64,000 nucleotides of DNA from Thalassospira profundimaris WP0211 (GCF_000300275.1 NZ_AMRN01000001.1:806001-870000), one strand, 5' to 3'; positions 34,506-44,687 are shown, counted from the stretch's first letter. The notes: generated from the sequence alone by a model not told the origin. Made by a program: numbers and translations.

Positions 34506-35531
34506 ATGAAGATAATTTCCAAGGGTGCCTTGTTTGGCGCCGCTTCAATGGTCGCCGCGTCATTTGGTTTTAATGCGCAGGCAGCCGACGTGACCCTGAA
34601 CTTTGCCCATGTTGACCCGGCAGAGTGGACCACCTCGAAAAAAGGTGCAGCGTCACAGGTCTTTAAAAACATTGTCGAAGCAGAATCGGCTGGCCGTATT
34701 GAGGTCGCTCTGTTCCCGGCCGGTGCGCTGGGCGGTGAAACCGATCTGCTGCAGAATACCCAGGACGGTACGCTTGCCATGTCGATGGTATCGGGTCCGT
34801 TCTCCAAGGTTTGCCCTGAGGCAGCCGTTCTTGATATCCCTTATGTTTTCCCGAATGCCAACGTTGCCTGGAACGTTCTGGATGGTGATTTCGGCAAGGA
34901 ACTTGCCGCGCACTGCCTGGAAAAAACCGGTCTGCGTACGCTGGCCTATGGTGAAACCGGTTTCCGTAACTTCACCAACTCCCAGCGCGCAATTTCCGAG
35001 CCGAAAGACATGGAAGGCTTGAAGATTCGCGTCATGACTGTTCCGCTGTTCGTGGAAATGGTCAAGGCACTTGGTGGCGAACCGACCCCGATTCCGTGGC
35101 CGGAAGTTCCGACCGCACTGACCACCGGCACGGTGGACGGTCAGGAAAACCCGATCAGCGTGATCTATGCCAACAAGTTCTATGAAATGCAGAAATACCT
35201 GACGCTTGACCGTCACGTATATGGCACCGACTTCATCGTGATCAACGAAGCAATCTATCAGAACCTTTCCGAGGCTGATCAGGCACTTCTGCGTCGCGCC
35301 GCCGGTGTTGCATCGAACGTTGGCCGTGCGGTTCAGCAGTTCAACTCTGCCGAAGGCGTTGCCAAACTGGCAGAGGAAGGCATGGAAGTAACCACGCCGA
35401 CCGCCGAACAGCTCAAGATGTTCCGTGATGCCGCTCAGCCGGCAGTCATCGAATGGCTTTCGGGCGAGATCGATGCTGCATGGATCGAAAAACTGCAAAC
35501 TGCCGTTTCCGAAGCAGAAGCTTCAATGTAA
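34506..35531 (+). CDS. dctP: TRAP transporter substrate-binding protein, DctP family
   Basis: A 341-residue periplasmic receptor. The signal peptide (about 1-27, ending FGFNAQAAD) is followed by a DctP-family domain: TLNFAHVDPAEW, LFPAGALGGETDLLQNTQDG, and GLKIRVMTVPLFVEMVKALG with the conserved Arg that clamps a carboxylate. Excellent ribosome site GGGAGGAAGAA. First gene of a cluster with the small and large permease, then shikimate/quinate enzymes, so the likely ligand is quinate, shikimate or dehydroshikimate (inference). Confidence 0.93.
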   Translation: MKIISKGALFGAASMVAASFGFNAQAADVTLNFAHVDPAEWTTSKKGAASQVFKNIVEAESAGRIEVALFPAGALGGETDLLQNTQDGTLAMSMVSGPFSKVCPEAAVLDIPYVFPNANVAWNVLDGDFGKELAAHCLEKTGLRTLAYGETGFRNFTNSQRAISEPKDMEGLKIRVMTVPLFVEMVKALGGEPTPIPWPEVPTALTTGTVDGQENPISVIYANKFYEMQKYLTLDRHVYGTDFIVINEAIYQNLSEADQALLRRAAGVASNVGRAVQQFNSAEGVAKLAEEGMEVTTPTAEQLKMFRDAAQPAVIEWLSGEIDAAWIEKLQTAVSEAEASM

Positions 35532-35638
35532 TCGGTGTTTGGCGGGTCGGGTGCTCCTCCTTGCACCTGACCTGCCCTTTTTTCCCGCCACCGTGCTTAT
35601 AAAAGCATAATAATTTTCAGAGCGATCCGGGGGAACCC

Positions 35639-36121
35639 ATGCAACGCACCGAGAATGCTTACAAGCGTTTGCTCGCCGGACTTTCGGGATTAAGTATCCT
35701 AATTGTTTTTGGTGTCGTTTTTGCCGGCAGTGTCAGCCGATATCTGTTTTCTTCCCCGCTGCAATGGAGCGAAGAAATCGCGAAATACGCGATGATCTAT
35801 GGCTGCATGTTCGGTGTGGCCTATGCCTATCTGCAGGGTACCCAGATCACTTTCAGCATTGTTGTTGATACCATTCCCGCACGCATCCGCCGCAAGCTCG
35901 CAATTATTGTTGATGCCGCGACGCTGGTTCTGGGCGGTATCCTTGCCTATGCAGGCTATGTGTTTGCCGCCAAGCGCGGCGGTATTGTGGCCTCGGGCAT
36001 TGGCATTCAGATGTATTGGGCGCAAATCGCCATTACCGTTGGTGGTGTTTGTCTGGTGATTGCCGCCATTTTGCGCCTTGCATCTTGTCTGAATAAGAAT
36101 TCCACCGGGGGAGAAGCATGA
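35639..36121 (+). CDS. dctQ: TRAP transporter small permease, DctQ family
   Basis: A 160-residue protein with four membrane helices, the small permease unit of TRAP transporters. The segment SPLQWSEEIAKYAMIYGCMFGVAYA is characteristic of DctQ. Preceded by a GGGGGAA ribosome site; the 107-base gap after dctP could hold a partial terminator that raises receptor over permease levels, though I see no strong hairpin. Its stop overlaps the start of the large permease gene by four bases (ATGA). Confidence 0.92.
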   Translation: MQRTENAYKRLLAGLSGLSILIVFGVVFAGSVSRYLFSSPLQWSEEIAKYAMIYGCMFGVAYAYLQGTQITFSIVVDTIPARIRRKLAIIVDAATLVLGGILAYAGYVFAAKRGGIVASGIGIQMYWAQIAITVGGVCLVIAAILRLASCLNKNSTGGEA

Positions 36122-37386
36122 TTACCGGCGTCACCCTTCTGGCACTGCTTGCGATCGGTGCACCGGTTGCCTTTGCAATCGCGCTTGGCATTGTCGCCTA
36201 TATCAGTACCGGCACGTTTGGCATTGATCTTCTGCCGCAACGTATTTTTGCCGGGATGGACAGCTTTACCATTCTTGCCATTCCGCTGTTTGTTCTGGCC
36301 GGCGAGTTGATGAATGCCAGTGGCATCACATCGCGTGTGATCAATCTGGCCAATGCGCTTGTCGGGCACGCCAAGGCCGGTCTGGCCCAGGTCAATATCT
36401 GGTCTTCGGTGATCTTTGCCGGTCTTTCCGGGTCTGCGGTTGCCGATACATCCGCGATTGGCCGTATCTTTATTCCGTCGATGGAAAAGGAAGGCTATCC
36501 GCGTGATTTTGCCGCCGCCCTGACGGCCGCATCATCGGTCATCGGTCCGATCATTCCGCCCAGTATTCCGGTGATTATCTATGCGCTGATTACCACCAAT
36601 GTGTCGGTTCCGGCCTTGTTCCTTGCCGGGATTGTGCCGGGTGTTTTGCTGGCGATTGCGTTGTCGGTTTATGTACGTTTCTTTGTCAAGAACCACGCCA
36701 AGCCGCGCGAACGCATGAATTTGGGCGAGAAGCTCAAGGCAGTCTGGAACGGCCTTATTCCGCTGTTTATGCCGGTCTTTGTCATCGGCTCGATCCTGGC
36801 CGGCATCGTCACCCCGACCGAGGCGGCGAGCTTTGCGGTGTTTTATGCGCTGGTTGTTGGCCTGTTCGTATTCCGGGAACTGAAACCGGGTGATCTGCCG
36901 GCAATTTTCGCAGGTGCGATGCGCGATTCATCAAGCATCCTGATCATCATGGCAACGGTGGCGGCGGCAAACTGGTTCATGACCTTTGCCGGCATTCCGC
37001 AAACCGTCAGCAAGTTCGTTCTGGGCTATGTCGACAGCCCGGTCACCTTCCTGATCCTGATCAACCTGATGCTTTTGGCAGTTGGTCTGGTGCTTGAAGG
37101 GATTGCTGCGATGCTGGTGCTGGTGCCGATCCTGCATCCGATCGCGATCAGCCTTGGCATTGATCCGACCCATTTCGGGATCATCGTGATCTTTAACCTG
37201 ATGATCGGCCTGATTACGCCGCCGATGGGACTGTGTCTGTTTGTTGCGGATGCGATTGCGGGCGTCGGTATGGCCCGAATGATCCGCGCGATCATGCCGT
37301 TCTTTATCGTTGAACTGGCGGTGTTGCTGATCATCACCTTTGTTCCGGGCATCGTCACGTTCTTGCCCGATCTGTTTGGATTTTAG
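36118..37386 (+). CDS. dctM: TRAP transporter large permease, DctM family
   Basis: A 422-residue inner-membrane protein with about twelve helices, the ion-coupled subunit. Hallmarks include AGELMNASGITSRVINLANA, FAGLSGSAVADTSAIG, IPPSIPVIIYAL and GLITPPMGLCLFVADA. With the DctQ protein and the receptor it forms a sodium-coupled secondary transporter. Four-base overlap with dctQ and 11 bases to aroE indicate one transcript. Confidence 0.95.
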   Translation: MITGVTLLALLAIGAPVAFAIALGIVAYISTGTFGIDLLPQRIFAGMDSFTILAIPLFVLAGELMNASGITSRVINLANALVGHAKAGLAQVNIWSSVIFAGLSGSAVADTSAIGRIFIPSMEKEGYPRDFAAALTAASSVIGPIIPPSIPVIIYALITTNVSVPALFLAGIVPGVLLAIALSVYVRFFVKNHAKPRERMNLGEKLKAVWNGLIPLFMPVFVIGSILAGIVTPTEAASFAVFYALVVGLFVFRELKPGDLPAIFAGAMRDSSSILIIMATVAAANWFMTFAGIPQTVSKFVLGYVDSPVTFLILINLMLLAVGLVLEGIAAMLVLVPILHPIAISLGIDPTHFGIIVIFNLMIGLITPPMGLCLFVADAIAGVGMARMIRAIMPFFIVELAVLLIITFVPGIVTFLPDLFGF

Positions 37387-37397
37387 GATACCTGTCC

Positions 37398-38246
37398 ATG
37401 TTGAAACTCGGTCTTATTGGTAAAGGCATTTCGCGGAGCCAGTCGGCACGACTGCACGTATTGCTCGGCCGTATGTGCGGTATGGATGTCACGTACGACT
37501 ATCTCGACAGCGATGTGATCAAGGATTTTGACCTGATCAAGCAGCTGACCACCTGTGCGGAAACCGGCTATGCCGGGGTCAATGTGACCCATCCGTACAA
37601 AACAAGTGCGCGCAAACTGATCACCCCGCGCAAACGCCTGCCCGAAGCCCTGGGCTCGGTAAACACGGTTGTCTTCCGCGAAGATGGCTGGCGTGGGGAT
37701 AACACCGACTTTGTCGGCTTCATGCGCGGCTATCAAAAACAGTTCGGCGATGCCAAGCCGGGAACCGTTTTGCAGATGGGGGCAGGCGGTGTCGGCCTTG
37801 CCACGGCGTTCGGTCTGCGCGGGCTTGGTGCGGACAAAATCCTGATCCATGACAAGGACGCCGCGCGTGGTGAAGAACTGGTGGCAACCCTTGTTGCGGC
37901 CAATGCCAATGCGGCCTTTGTCGGTGAAGATGACCTTTCTGATGCGGTGCGCGCGTCCGATGGTTTGATCAACTGCACGCCGGTTGGCATGAACCAGTAT
38001 CCCGGCTGCCCGTTTGATACCGATCTGTTTGGTGGGCAGAAATGGGCGTTTGATGCGGTCTATACCCCGGTTCAAACCGCCTTCCTGCGCGCTGCGGCCA
38101 AATCGGGGATCGACGTCATGACCGGCTTTGAACTCTTCTTCTTTCAGGGTATTGAAGCATTTGAAGTTTTCAGCGGGGCAGAGATTGATGCCGACGCTGC
38201 GAGGGACGAATACTTCAATGCCTATCCCGAGGCATTGACAGGCTAG
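37398..38246 (+). CDS. aroE: Shikimate/quinate dehydrogenase
   Basis: A 282-residue member of the shikimate dehydrogenase family. Substrate-binding residues occur in GKGISRSQSARLH (in place of the usual SxS) and NVTHPYKTSA, with the catalytic Lys in the latter; the nucleotide-binding loop is GAGGVGLATAFGL. It interconverts shikimate (or quinate) and the 3-dehydro form. Being in a catabolic cluster with a transporter and dehydroshikimate dehydratase, it probably acts as the oxidising enzyme rather than the biosynthetic AroE. Cofactor preference is not evident. Confidence 0.88.
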   Translation: MLKLGLIGKGISRSQSARLHVLLGRMCGMDVTYDYLDSDVIKDFDLIKQLTTCAETGYAGVNVTHPYKTSARKLITPRKRLPEALGSVNTVVFREDGWRGDNTDFVGFMRGYQKQFGDAKPGTVLQMGAGGVGLATAFGLRGLGADKILIHDKDAARGEELVATLVAANANAAFVGEDDLSDAVRASDGLINCTPVGMNQYPGCPFDTDLFGGQKWAFDAVYTPVQTAFLRAAAKSGIDVMTGFELFFFQGIEAFEVFSGAEIDADAARDEYFNAYPEALTG

Positions 38247-38258
38247 GGGACCAAGACC

Positions 38259-38912
38259 ATGAGCAGCAGTACCGTTGCCGAGACAGTCTATAACGAAATT
38301 CGCGATGACATTTTGTATGGCGAATTGCAGCCGGGCGTGAAGCTTAAGCTTGAGGCGCTGCGCGAACGTTATAGCGTCGGGGTCAACACGCTGCGTGAAG
38401 TGCTCAACCGTCTGGTGGCGTCGGGCTTTGTGTTTGTCGAAGGCCAGAAGGGCTTCCGGGTTGTTGAAACATCACCATCCAATTTCAAGGAACTGACGGC
38501 GATGCGTCTGTTGCTTGAACGCGATGGTCTGGCGGCCTCAATCAAGCATGGCGATGTGGAATGGGAAGCCCGGGTTGCGGCCGCCCATCACAAGCTGTCC
38601 GCTGTTGAAAAGCAGATGCTTGAACGTGACAGCCGCGAACTGACCGTCCGCTGGAGCCAGTATGACCGCGAATTTCATCAGGCGCTGATTTCGGCCTGCG
38701 GGTCGAACCTGCATATGCGCCTGCACCACGAAATTTTCGATCAGTTCCGCCGTTATGTGGTGATCGAACTCAAAACCCATGGTTTCCGTGCCCAGGAAAT
38801 CATCGATGAGCATCGCGAAATCTGTGAGCTGTCCCTTGCACGGGATCTGGATGGCGCGATTGCCAAACTGACCGACCATATCGAAACCTATCGGCGCCGT
38901 TCACAGCATTGA
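38259..38912 (+). CDS. GntR family transcriptional regulator (FCD type)
   Basis: A 217-residue regulator. The N-terminal winged helix (about 5-72; RYSVGVNTLREVLNRLVASG) is followed by an all-helical FCD effector domain (about 80-210), where His residues in DREFHQALISACGSN and the final helices may hold a metal and an organic acid. The position inside the cluster suggests it senses quinate or shikimate and controls the cluster, possibly at the inverted repeat before dctP. Confidence 0.9.
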   Translation: MSSSTVAETVYNEIRDDILYGELQPGVKLKLEALRERYSVGVNTLREVLNRLVASGFVFVEGQKGFRVVETSPSNFKELTAMRLLLERDGLAASIKHGDVEWEARVAAAHHKLSAVEKQMLERDSRELTVRWSQYDREFHQALISACGSNLHMRLHHEIFDQFRRYVVIELKTHGFRAQEIIDEHREICELSLARDLDGAIAKLTDHIETYRRRSQH

Positions 38913-38993
38913 TCTGCGCACGGGGCAGGCCCCGCGATTGCAGCATCCTTCTGTGAATGTGCCGGTGCCCCACATGCATCCCGGAGGGATAAA

Positions 38994-40871
38994 ATGCTGA
39001 CCTCAATTGCCACAGTTTCACTGTCAGGCGATCTTCAGGAAAAACTCGATGCCATTGCCGCGGCCGGCTTTGACGGGGTCGAGATCTTTGAAAATGACCT
39101 TCTGTCCTTTGACGGATCGCCAGAAGATGTTGGCAAAACGATCCGCGATCTGGGTCTGAAACTGGTCACTTTCCAGCCGTTCCGCGATTTCGAAGGCATG
39201 CCCGAACCCCAGCGCACCCGCGCGTTCGAGCGCGCCGAACGCAAGTTTGACCTGATGGAAGAACTGGGCACAGACCTTTTGATGGTTTGTTCGAACGTCT
39301 CCCCGCAATCATTGGGCGGGCTTGATCGCGCCGCCAGGGATCTGGCAGAGCTTGGCGATCGTGCCGCCAAACGCGGCCTACGTGTCGCGTTCGAGGCGCT
39401 TTCATGGGGCAAGCATATCAGCGACTATCGCGATAGCTGGGAAGTGGTGCGGCGTGCCAATCACCCGAATGTTGGTCTTGTGCTTGATACCTTCCACATC
39501 ATGGCGCGCAAGGTGCCGCTTGATGCGATTTCATCGATCCCGGGCGACAAGATTTTCCTCGTGCAGGTTGCCGATGCACCGATCCTTGAAATGGATGCGC
39601 TGTCATGGAGCCGCCATTTCCGCTGCTTCCCGGGGCAGGGGGACTTTCCGCTCGGTGAATTCATGCGCAATCTTGCCATGACCGGCTATGACGGACCGCT
39701 GTCGCTTGAAATTTTCAACGATCAGTTCCGCTCAAGCTCGACCAAGAACGTGGCCAAGGATGGTTTGCGTTCCCTGATTTATCTCGGCGACGGCATCGAA
39801 GGCGTTCAGGTCGGCGAAAAGGGAACCGCCCTGCCGCCCAAGGCGCATGCCAAGGAAGTCGGCTTTGTCGAGTTCGCGGTCGAGGAAGAAAACGCCGAAA
39901 AGCTTGCGACACTGTTCGCTGCCCTTGGCTTTGAAAAACGCGGCAGCCACAAAACCAAGGCGGTAACTTGGTGGAAACAGGGCGACATCAACCTTGTGAT
40001 CAATTGCGACAAGGATGGCTTTGCGCATTCCTATAACATCGTGCATGGCCCGTCAGTCTGTGCGGTGGGGCTTAAGGTCGATGATGCCAAGGCAACGATG
40101 GACCGCGCGCAATCTTTGCTGGCAGCCCCCTTCAGTCAGGCGGTTGGCGAAGGCGAAATTGAAATGCCGGCCATTCGTGGTGTTGGCGGCAGCCTTGTTT
40201 ATTTCCTTGATGATCACAGCGAACTTTCGCGCATTTGGGATGTCGAGTTCGAACCCGAAAAGGGCGCGGATGCAGACGCCGGAAAGGCGAAACTTCGCAA
40301 GGTCGATCATGTGTCATACTCGATGCAGTATGAGGAAATGCTGACCTGGCTTTTGTATTTCACCTCGATCTTTGATCTCGGCAAAATGCCGACCCTTGAT
40401 ATCCCGGATCCGGGCGGGCTTGTGCAAAGTCAGGTGGTGCAAAGCGATGCTGTGCGTTTGATCCTCAATGGCTCGCAAAGCCCGCATACCCAGCATTCCC
40501 AGTTCCTCAACGAGTTCTTTGGCAGCGGTGTGCAGCATCTGGCATTCGCCAGCGACGATATCTTTGCCTCGGTTGATTACTGTATGGCGCATGGGGTCGA
40601 AATTTTGCCGATCCCGGAAAACTACTATGACGATATCGAAGCACGGTTTGGGTTGGAGCCGGAACTGCTTGATCGTTTGCGCGCACGTAATATTCTCTAT
40701 GATCGTGATGATGAAGGTGAATATTATCAGGCCTATACGCGCACCTTCGCCAACCGTTTCTTCTTTGAATTGGTCGAGCGTCGCGCGTATCGTGGCTTCG
40801 GGGCGGCCAATGCGCCGATCCGGCTTGCGTCACAGACGCGCATGAACCGTCGTAACGATGCGGCGAAATAA
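38994..40871 (+). CDS. quiC: 3-Dehydroshikimate dehydratase, fused TIM-barrel/HPPD-like form
   Basis: A 625-residue two-domain protein. Residues 1-270 are a xylose-isomerase-like TIM barrel that dehydrates 3-dehydroshikimate to protocatechuate (metal ligands in AFEALSWGKHISDY, LVLDTFHIM, and LSLEIFNDQF). Residues about 295-610 resemble 4-hydroxyphenylpyruvate dioxygenase, with the His in VDHVSYSM, the His in VQHLAFASDDIF and the Glu in FFELVERR that form the iron site in that family. This fusion is known for bacterial QuiC-type dehydratases; what the second domain does is not established. Protocatechuate ring-cleavage genes are not in the window. Confidence 0.9.
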   Translation: MLTSIATVSLSGDLQEKLDAIAAAGFDGVEIFENDLLSFDGSPEDVGKTIRDLGLKLVTFQPFRDFEGMPEPQRTRAFERAERKFDLMEELGTDLLMVCSNVSPQSLGGLDRAARDLAELGDRAAKRGLRVAFEALSWGKHISDYRDSWEVVRRANHPNVGLVLDTFHIMARKVPLDAISSIPGDKIFLVQVADAPILEMDALSWSRHFRCFPGQGDFPLGEFMRNLAMTGYDGPLSLEIFNDQFRSSSTKNVAKDGLRSLIYLGDGIEGVQVGEKGTALPPKAHAKEVGFVEFAVEEENAEKLATLFAALGFEKRGSHKTKAVTWWKQGDINLVINCDKDGFAHSYNIVHGPSVCAVGLKVDDAKATMDRAQSLLAAPFSQAVGEGEIEMPAIRGVGGSLVYFLDDHSELSRIWDVEFEPEKGADADAGKAKLRKVDHVSYSMQYEEMLTWLLYFTSIFDLGKMPTLDIPDPGGLVQSQVVQSDAVRLILNGSQSPHTQHSQFLNEFFGSGVQHLAFASDDIFASVDYCMAHGVEILPIPENYYDDIEARFGLEPELLDRLRARNILYDRDDEGEYYQAYTRTFANRFFFELVERRAYRGFGAANAPIRLASQTRMNRRNDAAK

Positions 40872-40909
40872 CCACAGGGCACCAAGCGCATAAAGGCGGG
40901 AACAACGAA

Positions 40910-41356
40910 ATGAGCGTGCAGGAAATTCTAGTCATTAACGGACCGAACCTGAACCTTCTGGGGCAGCGCCAGCCGGAAATTTACGGCTATGACACGCTGG
41001 CCTCGATCGAGGAAAAATGCAGCACGCTTGCCAAGGAGCTTGGCGTTTCGGTGCGTTTTGGCCAATCCAACCATGAAGGTGCGATCATTGACATGATCCA
41101 CGAGGCCCGCACCAAATCAGCCGCCCTGATCATCAATGCCGGTGCCTATACCCATACCTCGGTTGCGATCCATGACGCGCTCAAGACCTTTGAGGGCTAT
41201 ATCATCGAGCTGCATATTTCCAACCCGCACGCGCGTGAGGAATTTCGCCATACCAGCTGGATCAGCTCGGTCGCCGATGCGGTGATGGCCGGGGCTGGTG
41301 CCTATGGCTATGAACTGGCAACCCGCCTTGCCGCTGAAAAGATCAAAGCTGCCTGA
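40910..41356 (+). CDS. aroQ: 3-Dehydroquinate dehydratase, type II
   Basis: A 148-residue type II dehydroquinase that converts 3-dehydroquinate to 3-dehydroshikimate. Signature residues: GPNLNLLGQRQPEIYG with catalytic Tyr, the flexible loop Arg, NAGAYTHTSVAI with the Asn/His pair, and ELHISNPHAREEFRH. In this cluster it feeds dehydroshikimate to the dehydratase encoded upstream, completing quinate to protocatechuate. Last gene of the cluster. After it, an inverted repeat (41367-41376 with 41418-41427) and a terminator follow. Confidence 0.95.
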   Translation: MSVQEILVINGPNLNLLGQRQPEIYGYDTLASIEEKCSTLAKELGVSVRFGQSNHEGAIIDMIHEARTKSAALIINAGAYTHTSVAIHDALKTFEGYIIELHISNPHAREEFRHTSWISSVADAVMAGAGAYGYELATRLAAEKIKAA

Positions 41357-41453
41357 AAAGGCTCGGAATTATTCAATCCTGTTGCGGCGGAATACTGTAA
41401 TTCTGACTGCAGACAGTTTGAATAATTACGACACAGATATTTTGAAGATAATC

Positions 41454-41480
41454 AAGGGCAGCTCATGGCTGCCCTTTTTT
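41454..41480 (+). terminator. Rho-independent terminator of the quinate/shikimate cluster
   Basis: A 9-bp stem (AAGGGCAGC with GCTGCCCTT), a 5-base loop and a run of T. It lies about 100 bases after the aroQ stop and before the convergent recR. Confidence 0.92.
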
Positions 41481-41499
41481 CTGTCCGAATGATCGCTGT

Positions 41500-42096
41500 T
41501 TAGACCGAGCTTCTTGAGCGCAACGCGGCGGCCAGTGTGCCGTCATCAAGATAATCAAGCTCGCCCCCGACCGGCACGCCGTGGGCAAGGCGGGTGACCT
41601 TGACCCCGGTTTCGATCAGCCGTTCGGTGATGTAATGCGCTGTGGTCTGGCCATCGACCGTGGCATTAGTGGCAAGGATCACCTCGGACACAGCATTTTC
41701 GCGCACGCGATTGACCAGCTGATCGATTTTAAGGTCATCCGGGCCGACACCATCAAGCGGTGACAGTGTACCACCCAGCACATGATATTTGCCCTTAAAC
41801 GATGCCCCGCGCTCAAGCGCCCAAAGATCCTGAACTTCCTCGACCACGCAAATGATGTCCGTACCGCGGTTTTGGTCGGCACAGATATGGCAGGGATCGG
41901 TGACATCGATATTGCCGCAATTCGAACAGGTCGTCATGACCTCGGCCGTGGCATGGAGTGCGTCGGCCAGCGGGATCATTAGCGTTTCGGGCTTTTTGAG
42001 CATCTGCAAAACCGCACGCCGTGCCGAACGTGGCCCAAGGCCGGGCAGACGCGAAAGCAGCTTGATCAGATTTTCAATTTCCCGTCCGGTCATCAT
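41500..42096 (-). CDS. recR: Recombination protein RecR
   Basis: A 198-residue RecR that works with RecF/RecO in loading RecA at gaps. The helix-hairpin-helix ([20 protein letters not shown]), the four-cysteine zinc finger ([16 protein letters not shown]) and the Toprim domain with [12 protein letters not shown] and [16 protein letters not shown] are all visible. Third gene of dnaX-ybaB-recR, the usual order in proteobacteria; 122 bases separate it from ybaB. Confidence 0.97.
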   Translation of the reverse strand: MMTGREIENLIKLLSRLPGLGPRSARRAVLQMLKKPETLMIPLADALHATAEVMTTCSNCGNIDVTDPCHICADQNRGTDIICVVEEVQDLWALERGASFKGKYHVLGGTLSPLDGVGPDDLKIDQLVNRVRENAVSEVILATNATVDGQTTAHYITERLIETGVKVTRLAHGVPVGGELDYLDDGTLAAALRSRSSV

Positions 42097-42218
42097 GACC
42101 CCGTGCTAGTAAAGTTTGTTCGTTACATAGTGCTTGTATCAAAAACAAAGGGCGGCGCAATGCCACCCTTTGCCGCGTACATTGAAAGTACGAAATTTAT
42201 CGTGTTTCCGATGAAAGA

Positions 42219-42542
42219 TCAGAACGGCAGTTTGAAGCCTTCTGGCAGGTTCATGCCGCCGGTGACGTCTTTCATCTTTTCCTGAACGGCGGCCTCGACC
42301 TTGACCTTGGCGTCGTTATAGGCCGCCACAATCAGGTCTTCGAGGACTTCGGTGTCGTTCGGGTCAACGATGCTTTTATCAAGCGAAAGGCCGCGCATTT
42401 CGCCTTTGCCGTTCAGCATCACCTTGACCATGCCCGCACCGGACTGGCCTTCGATTTCAAGTTCAACCAGTCCTTCCTGCATTTCCTGCATTTTGGACTG
42501 CATCTGCTGGGCCTGTTTGAGCATCCCTGCAAGGTTCTTCAT
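42219..42542 (-). CDS. YbaB/EbfC family nucleoid-associated protein
   Basis: A 107-residue DNA-binding protein of the YbaB/EbfC family, a small dimeric nucleoid protein. It begins [22 protein letters not shown], a typical amphipathic helix, followed by the three-stranded sheet ([19 protein letters not shown]) and a second helix. Its ATG overlaps the dnaX stop by four bases (ATGA), so it is translationally coupled to dnaX. Confidence 0.96.
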   Translation of the reverse strand: MKNLAGMLKQAQQMQSKMQEMQEGLVELEIEGQSGAGMVKVMLNGKGEMRGLSLDKSIVDPNDTEVLEDLIVAAYNDAKVKVEAAVQEKMKDVTGGMNLPEGFKLPF

Positions 42543-44428
42543 AGCTCGTCGTCTCCTTCGAGATAAAATGCGTCGTCATATACGGAACCGCTTTCGTCCT
42601 CTTCGCCCTCGGCATTTTCCTGGCCGGGTGGCAGATGGACGGCAACGATTTTGGCTTTTGGTAAACCATCCAGAATGGCCCTGACCAGCGGATCTTGCGA
42701 GGCATCTGCCTTGCGCTGTTCAAGGGCTTCAAGTTCCTGTTCCTTAAGGGTCGGGGCCCCTTCTTCGCGCTCCGACACACTGACCAGCCAGCGATGACCG
42801 GTCAGGCCATTAAGCGCCTTGATCAGTTTGGTCGAAAGGTCCGAGCCCGCCCCGCGTGCTGGGCGAAATTCGATGCGACCCGGTTCATACTTCACCAGAT
42901 GCATATAGTTTTTGACCTGCATCGAAAGGCCGGTGGTTTCCCGGTCCTTGCCAAGCAGTTCGGCAACTTCTTCGAACGTTTCGGGCATCTTGGCATAGAC
43001 TGGCTGTTCGACCTGTTCGGGTTCGCCCAGCGGGTCGGGTCGGCGCTGTGCCACTGCGGCTGCACCGCCGCCGCCATTGACCACCTGCATGCGCGGTCCC
43101 GGACCGCCACTGCCGCCGCCATTGCCGCCACCTTGTGGCGCGCCGCCGCCGTTACCGGCATTGTTCATGTCCTGACGCAGCTTCTTGATCAGGTCACCGG
43201 GTGGTGGCATTTCCGCGGCATAGGCCAGACGGATCAGGATCATTTCAGCGGCCTGAATGGGCGATGGCGCAATGCGCGTTTCTTCAAGCCCCTTAAGCAG
43301 CATCTGCCAGGCGCGGGTCAGTTGCGGCATGGCAAGCTTGGCTGCAATTTCCTTGCCGCGTTCGCGTTCAATCTGTGACACGCCGGGATCATTGGCCGCA
43401 TCGGGTGACAGCTTCACACGTGTCAGCCAATGGGTCAGATCGAGCATATCCTGCAACATCACCGGCGGATCACCGCCAAGGGCATATTGCGCAGCAAGAA
43501 GTTCCAGCGCCTCGTTAATCTCGCCCTTCATGGTGTGATCGAACAAATCGAATATGCGTGACCGATCGGAAAGGCCCAGCATATCACGCACCTGCTGGGT
43601 GGTGACCTTGCCAGCGCCGTGCGAAATCGCCTGATCCAGCAGGCTCATGCCATCACGGACAGATCCGTCGGCGGCACGCGCAATCAGGGTAACGGCTTCT
43701 TCCTCGATCTCGGCATTTTCAAGCCCGGCGATGCGGCTATAGTGCGCGGCCAGTTCGTCTGTCTGCACACGACGCAAATCGAACCGCTGACAACGCGACA
43801 GAACCGTAATCGGGATTTTGCGGATTTCGGTGGTGGCAAAGATGAACTTCACATGCTCTGGCGGTTCTTCCAGCGTTTTCAAAAGCGCGTTAAACGCACT
43901 TTTCGAAAGCATGTGCACTTCGTCGATGATGTAGATCTTGTAGCGTGCCGACGTCGGGCGATAGCGCACACCTTCGATCAGTTCGCGAATGTCATCAACG
44001 CCGGTACGCGACGCGGCATCCATTTCCAGAACGTCAACATGGCGGTCTTCGGCAATCGCGCGGCAATGCTCACAGACACCGCATGGCTCGATCGTCGCAC
44101 CGCCCTTGCCATCTGCGCCAATGCAGTTGAGCGCACGCGCAATGATACGGGCCGTCGTGGTTTTACCAATCCCGCGCACACCGGTCAGGATGAACGCATG
44201 TGCAAGGCGGCCACTTTCAAGCGCGTTTGACAGCGTCTTGACCATCGGCACATGGCCGATCAGTTCGTCAAAGGATTTCGGGCGGTATTTCCGCGCAAGA
44301 ACCTGATACTCGCTTTTGCTTTCTGGCTCGGCCGTGGTGACGGGCGCGGATGTGTCCGCGACGTTACTGTCTGTCACCGTGTCACCTTCTGGCGCCGTTT
44401 CGCTGGCGGTCTCGATCTGCTCGCTCAT
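42539..44428 (-). CDS. dnaX: DNA polymerase III subunit gamma/tau
   Basis: A 629-residue clamp-loader ATPase. Domain I has Walker [14 protein letters not shown], a four-cysteine zinc module (CGVCEHC and flanking Cys), the Walker B-like [26 protein letters not shown] and the SRC motif (LSRCQRF). Domains II-III follow, then a flexible Gly/Asn-rich linker (about residues 425-465) and the tau-like C-terminal region. No slippery A-run of the E. coli gamma-frameshift type was noticed. First gene of dnaX-ybaB-recR. Confidence 0.97.
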   Translation of the reverse strand: MSEQIETASETAPEGDTVTDSNVADTSAPVTTAEPESKSEYQVLARKYRPKSFDELIGHVPMVKTLSNALESGRLAHAFILTGVRGIGKTTTARIIARALNCIGADGKGGATIEPCGVCEHCRAIAEDRHVDVLEMDAASRTGVDDIRELIEGVRYRPTSARYKIYIIDEVHMLSKSAFNALLKTLEEPPEHVKFIFATTEIRKIPITVLSRCQRFDLRRVQTDELAAHYSRIAGLENAEIEEEAVTLIARAADGSVRDGMSLLDQAISHGAGKVTTQQVRDMLGLSDRSRIFDLFDHTMKGEINEALELLAAQYALGGDPPVMLQDMLDLTHWLTRVKLSPDAANDPGVSQIERERGKEIAAKLAMPQLTRAWQMLLKGLEETRIAPSPIQAAEMILIRLAYAAEMPPPGDLIKKLRQDMNNAGNGGGAPQGGGNGGGSGGPGPRMQVVNGGGGAAAVAQRRPDPLGEPEQVEQPVYAKMPETFEEVAELLGKDRETTGLSMQVKNYMHLVKYEPGRIEFRPARGAGSDLSTKLIKALNGLTGHRWLVSVSEREEGAPTLKEQELEALEQRKADASQDPLVRAILDGLPKAKIVAVHLPPGQENAEGEEDESGSVYDDAFYLEGDDEL

Positions 44429-44587
44429 TCATCCGGTCCGGACTGTTTTAATTCTCAGTTGGTTTTAGCAGCTTCGAAGCCCTATGGGAAAGGCCAAGTG
44501 GGAAATTTCCCATACAAAAAGCCATCTGCCCGCGAATGTCAGGGGCATGGCAAATATCAGCGATTTCAAAGGGAGAAATGAAAGGGT

Positions 44588-44687
44588 GAGAGACTGAACA
44601 GCGACCCGGAAAAACTCGTTACGGCTGCTACCTTCCGGTCCTGACCGGGTTGGCGAGCGGTCCGTCCACTGCCAGCCTCTCGCCCCC
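44588..44687 (-). ncRNA. ffs: Signal recognition particle RNA, small bacterial type (4.5S)
   Basis: On the minus strand the apical domain reads GGTCAGGACCGGAAGGTAGC, the near-invariant SRP RNA loop that binds Ffh, followed by AGCC. The flanking arms GAGAGGCTGGCAG and CTGTTCAGTCTCTC pair to form the closing helix. Length is about 100 bases; exact ends are estimated from that helix. It is upstream of and in the same direction as dnaX, a frequent neighbourhood in alphaproteobacteria. Confidence 0.92.

Noticed and set aside
42539..44428. Programmed frameshift in dnaX making a short gamma subunit
   Set aside because: I found no A-rich slippery heptamer in the expected region; the Gly/Asn-rich linker is a normal flexible segment.
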